Below, piece after piece: positions 4,751 to 10,086 of a DNA stretch of 10,086 nt (its first letter is position 1; each line of letters starts with the position of its first letter). Origin of the DNA: JBDLID01 sp039715055 (GTDB lineage Bacteria > Desulfobacterota > Desulfobulbia > Desulfobulbales > Desulfocapsaceae); contig JBDLID010000108.1 of assembly GCA_039715055.1 (NCBI GenBank), positions 1-10,086 on the forward strand, given 5' to 3'. The notes beneath the pieces were generated by a model. It worked only from the letters and a program-made list of their open reading frames with translations. It was not told the DNA's origin and made no database searches. The position numbers were made by a program, and so were the translations under genes.

Positions 4751-7288
4751 TTATTCCACCCTGTTTCTAAACTCTCCAAGTGACCCGGGGTGATGAATTT
4801 CATCCTCCATCTCCTCGGTATGACAGACATCACACCGCTTGTCGGCACCAATGGGATAGGAACTTGCCTGATACTGGAGGGGAGCAAGAACACCAACCTG
4901 GTCGGAGTGGGCAGATGCGGCCGGATAGAGTGAGTGAGGAGCACCATGACAACTGGTGCAGAGCAGCACCGCCGCTTCACCCTTGCGATGGGCAAACAAC
5001 TTATCCCTGCTCTCTGTCCAACTGTTGAACGCACTGTCTGTTTCCGGCTCGCCAAACTCCACATGACATGTCAGGCAGTCCGGCTCCATCTCCCATGCTC
5101 TACGCGGTTTGACATCACCAAGGCCGCTCTCCACCTTGGCTGACAGCTGTGCAAGCAGTAGCTCTCCCCCGCTTTTACCCTCGGCCTTGAGCAGAGAGGC
5201 CCCGTGTTCGGCAAGAGTTCCGTGACAGGAACTGCAGTCAAGTCCGGCCAGGTGATTATGCAGCCCGTCAAAACTCCTGGTATGGCTTTCCTGGCCAACT
5301 CCATGGCAGAGTGAACAGCTTGAGGTGGTTGTCTCGCCGAGCATGGCTGCATGAAAACCGTGCATGGCTGAAGACAGACCAAGCTGCTCCGGCCTGCCGG
5401 CCTCTTTCCGGCTGGAGTCAGCGTGACAGGAGGAACAGACGACAATTTTACTGTTATTGAATGTATCGAGAAGACTGGTTCCGGACCTTCGATCATGGAT
5501 TCTCAGAATATTTTGTGCGGTCTGACGTGACAGTCCGCTGTCCTCACTACGCCACGGCCCGCCATGGCAGTGCCTGCAGCCAAAACCGTTGGAGACGCCG
5601 ACCCGGACACGGGTAGTGGCGACCACCTTTGAATCGATCACTGCCTCAATATCTGCCAGGTTGTAAGGCCTGAACAGATCTGATGGTGGTGTCAACTTAC
5701 CGAGCTCTGCCTGAAAATATCCATCACCCTCCGTCATCAATCCTTTGATGACACCACTGCCTGTGCTGACAGCATAACGGAGCTTGACGCCCTCACTGAT
5801 CACACTGGGGCTCTCCTCCCGGTAAATAAGTTGAGCCCGTAATGTTGGCGGTCCATAGGAAAAATCCAGTCCGGACAGTTCAGGCTGCGAGCTGAGACTC
5901 ATTCCCCTGTCTGTTGAGGCAAGGAGCACATACTCATCTTTATTCTGATCAAATGGCCCATGAGCCACCTTTTCTTTCTTGATTTCACCGATAATCCGGC
6001 TCCGGTCCGGGGTAAGGGTTGTGGTCAGATACTCGGCCAGCACTCTTCTCTCCTCCTCATTTCCAGCAAAGGGAGGCATATATTTATTTGCATCACCCAC
6101 CCCGGCAAGAAAACTGTCCATCCCCTCCACTGTATACTTCTCTGCCTGAGGCAGGATGTCGTTGAGAACGCCCCCCTCAGAATGGCAGGGAAGACAAAGC
6201 AGGGTGTACATCTCTTTGCCTGCAGCCATACGGTTATCTAGTGTCAGCTCCTTATTTTTCACCCATCGCGCTGATTTCAGAAAACCGTTTTTCTGGTAGT
6301 CGGAAAGCTCAGACTTGAGAATGGAGGTGGAGTACATATGGTCCCAGATAATATAGGGCCGTCTGCCGCCCTCCCGGATAAATTCAAAGCAGCCCATGTA
6401 GAGAAAACCACAGACGACCAGCAGCCAGGCCACGGGACGGACCACGCTCTGCGGTCTGACAATGGCCATAATGAGACCACCTGCAAAGAGCAGTGGCGAC
6501 AGGTAGGCAAACCAGGTCAGCATCGGCTTGTAACCGGGTGCGGTAACAAAGACCATCTCCTGCTGAGCAGGGGGCAGGGCGATTTTATACCAGTAGGCCG
6601 AGGCCAGCAGGAGGAGCAGCGGTACCACCAGCCAGATACCGCAGTAGCGAACCATGTTGTGACGCAGATCGTCGTTTTTGATGTTTACGCTTGTCAAAAA
6701 GCCGAACAAACCGGCAATCATCAGACAGAGGAAGGTCCTGAAAAAGAGCGCCGGCCAGAATGTCTCATTGAAAAAGCCGCTCCAGAAGTTACCGTTTTCA
6801 ATCCAGCTGCCCGGAGTCAGCATGAAGTCGATCACCCCGTTGATGATAAAGAGCGACAGCCAGGCGCAACCAAAATAGATCCAGCCGAGTATCAGATGAC
6901 TGCGGGAGCTGATCTTGTTGAAGTTATAGTAGTAGAGCACCAGGGCAACAATCTCACCGACAAAAAAGACCCACTCGATGGCCCAGCCAAAAACAAATGT
7001 GTGGATCAGCGATGAGGTCCCCGAGGGTGACAGCAGGGCAATGGTAAACCAGATGCCGACACCGCTCATGCCTCCAAAAACCATGGTCAGAAGAAGAAAA
7101 AAACGAGTGTGTTTATGGACATAGTCAAGGATGGGAGTCGATCCCTCACGCAACCCCTTGATCTCGGTCAGTACCAGAAAAAGACCACCGCCGACTGCAA
7201 GGTGTGAGATATAGACATGGGCCACGGCCACAATGGCAATAAGTGTCCCGCCACCAAACGCATCAAGGAGCCATACCGGATAATTCAT
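4751..7288 (-). CDS. CydA-like membrane protein fused to an octaheme cytochrome c region
   Basis: This 845-residue protein has two halves. Residues 1 to about 303 carry eight hydrophobic helices (roughly 13-40, 62-85, 96-121, 131-157, 175-200, 212-235, 253-277, 281-303) resembling cytochrome bd subunit CydA. His24 aligns with CydA His19, Glu105 (AIEWVFF) with Glu99, Glu112 roughly with Glu107, and Glu306 in EFIREGGRRPY with Glu445 of AEYGRQPW. Arg184 stands where His186 (haem b558) should be, and the long Q-loop is missing. A CydA-like N-out topology with eight helices puts the C-terminus in the periplasm, as c-haems require. Eight CxxCH motifs follow (first Cys at 365, 571, 618, 658, 685, 738, 777, 819). 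The first sits in a small cytochrome domain with a likely Met404 ligand (KYMPPFAG). Residues about 440-565 lack haem sites and look beta-rich. GGAGGT lies upstream, and ATGA overlaps the previous gene. Predicted role: a c-haem-fed bd-superfamily oxidoreductase, possibly reducing oxygen. Confidence 0.85.
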   Translation of the reverse strand: MNYPVWLLDAFGGGTLIAIVAVAHVYISHLAVGGGLFLVLTEIKGLREGSTPILDYVHKHTRFFLLLTMVFGGMSGVGIWFTIALLSPSGTSSLIHTFVFGWAIEWVFFVGEIVALVLYYYNFNKISSRSHLILGWIYFGCAWLSLFIINGVIDFMLTPGSWIENGNFWSGFFNETFWPALFFRTFLCLMIAGLFGFLTSVNIKNDDLRHNMVRYCGIWLVVPLLLLLASAYWYKIALPPAQQEMVFVTAPGYKPMLTWFAYLSPLLFAGGLIMAIVRPQSVVRPVAWLLVVCGFLYMGCFEFIREGGRRPYIIWDHMYSTSILKSELSDYQKNGFLKSARWVKNKELTLDNRMAAGKEMYTLLCLPCHSEGGVLNDILPQAEKYTVEGMDSFLAGVGDANKYMPPFAGNEEERRVLAEYLTTTLTPDRSRIIGEIKKEKVAHGPFDQNKDEYVLLASTDRGMSLSSQPELSGLDFSYGPPTLRAQLIYREESPSVISEGVKLRYAVSTGSGVIKGLMTEGDGYFQAELGKLTPPSDLFRPYNLADIEAVIDSKVVATTRVRVGVSNGFGCRHCHGGPWRSEDSGLSRQTAQNILRIHDRRSGTSLLDTFNNSKIVVCSSCHADSSRKEAGRPEQLGLSSAMHGFHAAMLGETTTSSCSLCHGVGQESHTRSFDGLHNHLAGLDCSSCHGTLAEHGASLLKAEGKSGGELLLAQLSAKVESGLGDVKPRRAWEMEPDCLTCHVEFGEPETDSAFNSWTESRDKLFAHRKGEAAVLLCTSCHGAPHSLYPAASAHSDQVGVLAPLQYQASSYPIGADKRCDVCHTEEMEDEIHHPGSLGEFRNRVE

Positions 7289-8349
7289 TGACCTACCTCC
7301 CTGTCACAGAGCACCAGTTGAATCATATAACCGACCAGCACGATACCGGCGGCAAAGACAAGCAGAAATGCAACCAGAGGTGAATATTGCGGCACGACCT
7401 CAAGATCTGATGTGGAAAACCAGGGTGCCAGAGTTATTCTCCTGACAAACTCACGAACCAGCACCATGGCAGCAAGACAGACAAACAGGTACATTGCCGA
7501 TGTTCTAACCTGGAGTTGAAACCCCTTGATAAGTGCGAAAATTGCACAGGTTATTCCAATGAGCAGACAAAGCACAAGCAGTGCTCCATTAATACCCGGC
7601 AGCCCACGGACAACCACCGGCAGGCTCCCCATGTACCAGGTCCCCACGCCAAAATTAAGAAGCGTTGCGCCTGTAAACCAGGTCATGGCTGAGCCGATCT
7701 GCTCCTCGGCCTCCTTGTCTCCCTTTCGTTTTTTTAAATCATACCAAAGCCCCATTGCAAGACCGGCAACACCGACCGCTCCCAGTACAGAGTGGAGGTA
7801 GCGGGGCAGAAGAACCGGATCGGCGAGGTTTAGAATCATCCCTTCGGGACGGTCAAAGTATTGCGGCCATGACTCAACATTGACCATCAGGCTCATGTTG
7901 GATGTGAGGATAAATCCGATACCAAGCAGGCCACCGGCGATAAAGCCGGCAATCAAGGTGTGAAAACCGCGGGTTGCTTCATATTGCATATTATAGAGGT
8001 AAGCGCTGTAGTAAACGATGATCAAAAGGGCAACAATTCCCAACCAGAAGACAGCCATCATGACCGAACTGGCATACATGAAATGGCCGTAGAGAACCTG
8101 GAGAAAAAGCAGCGGGGCCACCCCGAAGTTGACGGTAAAGGCGATGGTCAGGGGCAATTTTTTTGAAATGAGCCCGTTGGTGGCGGACTTCGCACCGCCG
8201 GCATGGCGAAAAAATGAGATCAGGGCACCGCCGAGCATGAGATTCATTACAATGAGATGGAGCAGAAAGGTGACGGTGAGTAACGCCTGGAACCACCCCC
8301 AGCCGACCTGTAACTGATCCGGTTTTGGAATCAACTGCGAAATATCCAT
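7285..8349 (-). CDS. CydA-like nine-helix membrane subunit (partner of the octaheme fusion)
   Basis: A 354-residue protein with about nine membrane helices and no CxxCH. It aligns by eye with cytochrome bd subunit I: H-LIVMNLMLGGALIS after His31 matches the CydA stretch after His19 (haem ligand); DPVLLPRYLHSVLGAVGVAGLAMG matches NPVAQVKFVHTVASGYVTGAMF, giving His186 equivalent to CydA His186; and LVREFVRRITLAPW resembles AEYGRQPW, with Glu300 at the Glu445 position. The TM3 acids (Glu99/Glu107) are absent. The loop between helices 6 and 7 is short, so there is no Q-loop. The ATG at 8349 has GGGAGGG four bases upstream. Its TGA overlaps the next ATG, implying translational coupling and a stoichiometric complex with the octaheme fusion. 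It would be a CydA-type paralogue rather than ordinary CydB, though remote CydB or NrfD-like relationships are not excluded. Confidence 0.75.
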   Translation of the reverse strand: MDISQLIPKPDQLQVGWGWFQALLTVTFLLHLIVMNLMLGGALISFFRHAGGAKSATNGLISKKLPLTIAFTVNFGVAPLLFLQVLYGHFMYASSVMMAVFWLGIVALLIIVYYSAYLYNMQYEATRGFHTLIAGFIAGGLLGIGFILTSNMSLMVNVESWPQYFDRPEGMILNLADPVLLPRYLHSVLGAVGVAGLAMGLWYDLKKRKGDKEAEEQIGSAMTWFTGATLLNFGVGTWYMGSLPVVVRGLPGINGALLVLCLLIGITCAIFALIKGFQLQVRTSAMYLFVCLAAMVLVREFVRRITLAPWFSTSDLEVVPQYSPLVAFLLVFAAGIVLVGYMIQLVLCDREVGQ

Positions 8350-8408
8350 TTAACCCTCCCTTTAATGAAATGTTTTCGTAACTCTTCAGCAAGAAAAGAA
8401 TATTGCCC

Positions 8409-8437
8409 ATTACACTGAACTGTAACTGTTCAGGTAA
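8409..8437 (-). promoter_or_regulatory. Candidate promoter of the CydA-like/octaheme operon
   Basis: On the minus strand TTACCT (8437-8432, three of six) and TGTAAT (8414-8409, five of six) are 17 bp apart. Transcription would start near 8402 and leave a leader of about 50 bases. It lies inside the left arm of the inverted-repeat element. The -35 match is poor. Confidence 0.3.
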
Positions 8438-8560
8438 GCGTAGACTCCGGATGTGCTTCAGCTTGGTTCATTTAAGACTTCGAAGTATACTTGTGCTATG
8501 TGAGAAGGCTTAAATGAACCAGGATGGAGTACAGCTGAATAGTTACATGTTTTCAGCAAC
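8413..8560. repeat. Large imperfect inverted-repeat element (possible MITE or structured regulatory element)
   Basis: The two arms share three blocks in inverted order: TGTAACTRTTCAG (8421-8433 and the complement of 8535-8547), an ACTCC-AT block, and a perfect 13-mer TGGTTCATTTAAG (8464-8476) against CTTAAATGAACCA (8509-8521). TTCAGCT (8457-8463) also pairs with AGCTGAA (8533-8539). The centre holds two overlapping 10-bp palindromes, ACTTCGAAGT (8477-8486) and AAGTATACTT (8483-8492). The arms differ in length, as if one had lost about ten bases. Neither arm codes for protein. It could be a degenerate transposon-derived palindrome or a long operator/RNA structure. It directly precedes the cytochrome operon on the minus strand. 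Confidence 0.6.
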
Positions 8561-9000
8561 GGTCACCCTCATCACTCGGACCGCCGCAACGAAACATGAC
8601 ACAGATTTCTTACTGGAAACCTTCACGGCCTGCTGACCAGTCATTTGCCAAAAGCTCAACGAGAGGCATCCTCGGTCAGAACAAAACAAAAAAAACCTTC
8701 CGTTTTAATAAGGTAGGTAGGGCGGCACACTTCTGTTTTTGCTGTTGACCGGTCTGATACTTTTCCAAATCCTGCTATTAGGGTTTGTCGGTATTTCCAG
8801 AAAATTGGTTTAGATGATTTTTTGAAGACGAGAGGAATTAAAAAATCACTCCACTCACCGGCGAGGCTGGGAAGATCTGCAGGAAGAGGTGGTTGAACAA
8901 CAACCTCAGGTTAAAAAATGATTCCGGATTTTTCAGGCCGGGTACCTCCCCTTCGAGGGAGAAGTGTTCCACCCGGGGAAGATTTTTGATAGTGGTGATA
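8561..9000. other. Gene-poor interval, possibly decayed coding sequence
   Basis: I find no gene here with a believable start, length and Shine-Dalgarno. Base composition is more AT-rich and uneven than in the flanking genes. One plus-strand stretch (about 8762-8890) reads like protein for some 40 codons (RYFQKIGLDDFLKTRGIKK within it) and ends at a stop near 8892, without a recognisable start; I cannot place it in a family. There are small hairpins at 8766-8787 (eight-bp stem, one wobble) and 8938-8976 (outer CCGGGT/ACCCGG, inner CTCCC/GGGAG), neither with a following T tract on the plus strand. Confidence 0.4.
8688..8714 (-). terminator. Weak candidate minus-strand terminator downstream of the hydantoinase-family gene
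   Basis: On the minus strand ACCTT (8714-8710) can pair with AAGGT (8699-8695) over a ten-base loop and is followed at once by seven T. The stem is only five bp, and the site is nearly 300 bases past the stop at 9001, so it is only a possible end for that transcript. Confidence 0.3.
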
Positions 9001-10086
9001 TTAATCGACTGCCCCGCTGGGTTGTAATTTCTCAACGGTGCTGATGAAGGCCGCACCCATGGCGTTACCGACCTCACAGTGTTGGGGGAAGCTCACCGTT
9101 GTTCCCAGCCGGTCCGCCACAGCTGGAAGGAGAGAGCGGGCAGCGGCGCCGATACCGATGATGGGAATTTTAAGACCGAAGTTTACTGAAAGCTCGGGGT
9201 GGCTGTTGCGGCCGGAGATAAAGGCAGCCATGGATTTTCCCCAGCTTCGATAAATGAGGTAGTCAATGATCAGGTTTTCTATCTTTTCTTCAGTCCGGCG
9301 CACCACCTCTTCACAGAATTCGGTGACCTTGAGGCCGGCAACTTCAGCCAGTACAGCAGCGCCCTCCTCTGCCGGCTGCCGCTCTCCGAGCTCGACCCTG
9401 CCCAAAACGATCAGGGCATCGGTGGGTGTAAAACCGGATTCGACGATCAGTTGGTTGCGTGCCAGGTTTTCCAACTCTTTATCCAGCATCATGCCACTCT
9501 GCCCGGTTAACTGGTTGAGCATCTCAGGTGTTGCCGGACCATTTTTTTCTATGGCGCAGATAACAGGGTCATTGCCGACCTCTGCCTCAGGCGGCAGGCT
9601 GATACACTTGGCCTGTTCACCAGTACCAAGCCACTGATCAACCGGCGGCAGTGACTGGGCCACGGCCAGAGGCACGACACGGGAGGGTCCGATCTCCATG
9701 CCCCCTTTGTCAGCCAACCTGACCAGACTGTCTCCGCCGATCCCACCGGTGTACATATCAACGGCCTCCACATGAGTCTGCCACTGACCGATGCGGCAGC
9801 CGTCTTCAGCCAGCAGCACCCTGCCCGATTTAATCATTGCAATATCGGTGGTCGTCCCACCCACATCGACCACCAGGCCGTCGTCTTTGGTCTGCATGGC
9901 TCCAAACTCTGCCGTACAGGCCGGGCCTGAAGCGACAGTGGCACCTGCCTGCTGCACCGCGTCATCCATGGTGATCGGCCTGCCGTTACCGCTGACCACA
10001 CTCACCGGACACGATATCTTCTCCCTGATCATGGCGGCCTGAATTCCTGCAAGATAATCCTCCATGAGCGGCATCAGCTTGGCATG
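9001..10086 (-). CDS. Hydantoinase/oxoprolinase family protein (HyuA-type), N-terminal part beyond window
   Basis: The frame stays open to the window edge (codons before the Met at 10074 read HAKL), so at least 361 C-terminal residues are present and the true start lies past 10086. Counting from that Met, motifs of the ASKHA-fold HyuA family are ASGPACTAEFGA (48-59), the phosphate-binding VVDVGGTTTDIAM (68-80), GGIGGDSLVRL (110-120) and, near the C-terminus, IPIIGIGAAARSLLPAVADRLG, the usual adenosine-side motif. Characterised relatives hydrolyse N-carbamoyl rings or 5-oxoproline with ATP, usually with a HyuB partner. No hyuB-like gene follows in the 650 bp downstream, so the substrate cannot be named. 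Short solo members are common in anaerobes, and some relatives serve as corrinoid-protein reactivators with a different domain layout; that alternative is weaker. Ends in TAA at 9001. Confidence 0.85.
   Translation of the reverse strand, partial: HAKLMPLMEDYLAGIQAAMIREKISCPVSVVSGNGRPITMDDAVQQAGATVASGPACTAEFGAMQTKDDGLVVDVGGTTTDIAMIKSGRVLLAEDGCRIGQWQTHVEAVDMYTGGIGGDSLVRLADKGGMEIGPSRVVPLAVAQSLPPVDQWLGTGEQAKCISLPPEAEVGNDPVICAIEKNGPATPEMLNQLTGQSGMMLDKELENLARNQLIVESGFTPTDALIVLGRVELGERQPAEEGAAVLAEVAGLKVTEFCEEVVRRTEEKIENLIIDYLIYRSWGKSMAAFISGRNSHPELSVNFGLKIPIIGIGAAARSLLPAVADRLGTTVSFPQHCEVGNAMGAAFISTVEKLQPSGAVD

Noticed and set aside
6338..7015. 225-residue plus-strand ORF opposite the CydA-like/octaheme gene
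   Set aside because: It is antisense to a well-supported gene and highly polar with many His, Gln and Asp, as expected for the complement of membrane-helix codons. It has no recognisable domain.
8413..8560. Integron attC-like or CRISPR-like reading of the palindromic element
   Set aside because: The GTTRRRY/RYYYAAC core sites of attC are missing and there is no repeated spacer structure, so only an inverted repeat can be supported.
8938..8976. Nested stems with a TTCGA loop resembling part of a tRNA
   Set aside because: There is no acceptor stem, anticodon arm or GGTTCGA T-arm in register. It is only a two-stem hairpin.
8838..9077. 79-residue minus-strand ORF overlapping the end of the hydantoinase-family gene
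   Set aside because: It starts within the HyuA coding sequence in another frame, has no ribosome site and no recognisable motif.

Overview
This window looks like chromosome from an anaerobic, cytochrome-rich bacterium, most likely a Desulfobacterota (sulfate-reducer-like) lineage. The assignment is an inference from gene content: an AcsE-type corrinoid methyltransferase of the Wood-Ljungdahl pathway, a class II DAHP synthase, multiheme c-type cytochromes and a short hydantoinase-A-type ATPase. No taxonomic marker gene is present.

Layout. 1-870 (+) is the near-complete 3' part of an acsE-like gene, closed by a C(UUCG)G hairpin. 964-1509 (+) is a small stand-alone HsdR-N-like protein whose nuclease residues look degenerate. 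1567-2916 (+) is class II DAHP synthase (first step of the shikimate pathway). It meets a convergent GlxA-type AraC regulator (2971-3978, -) across a perfect 13-bp hairpin. A 273-bp AT-rich divergent region (3979-4251) holds three CTSTTTATA direct repeats, a 14-bp perfect palindrome and a leader hairpin with a T tract. It precedes a small secreted monoheme cytochrome c (4252-4665, +). That gene converges, over a strong bidirectional terminator, on a two-gene minus-strand operon (8349 to 4751).

The operon is the most notable part of the window. Its first gene (7285-8349) is a nine-helix CydA-like membrane protein. The second (4751-7288, ATGA overlap) is an eight-helix CydA-like membrane module fused to a large periplasmic region with eight CxxCH haem c motifs. 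By eye alignment with E. coli CydA, both keep the TM1 histidine and the glutamate before the GRQPW-like motif, and both lack the long quinol-binding Q-loop. Only the first keeps the His186 equivalent; only the second keeps the Glu99/Glu107-like acids. This suggests a bd-superfamily complex of two paralogous subunits that takes electrons from c-haems rather than directly from quinol, possibly with the nearby monoheme cytochrome as partner.

Upstream of the operon, 8350-9000 has no convincing gene. It contains a 140-150 bp imperfect inverted-repeat element that overlaps the likely operon promoter, then featureless or decayed sequence. The window ends in the C-terminal two thirds or so of a hydantoinase/oxoprolinase-family protein (9001-10086, -, cut by the window edge).
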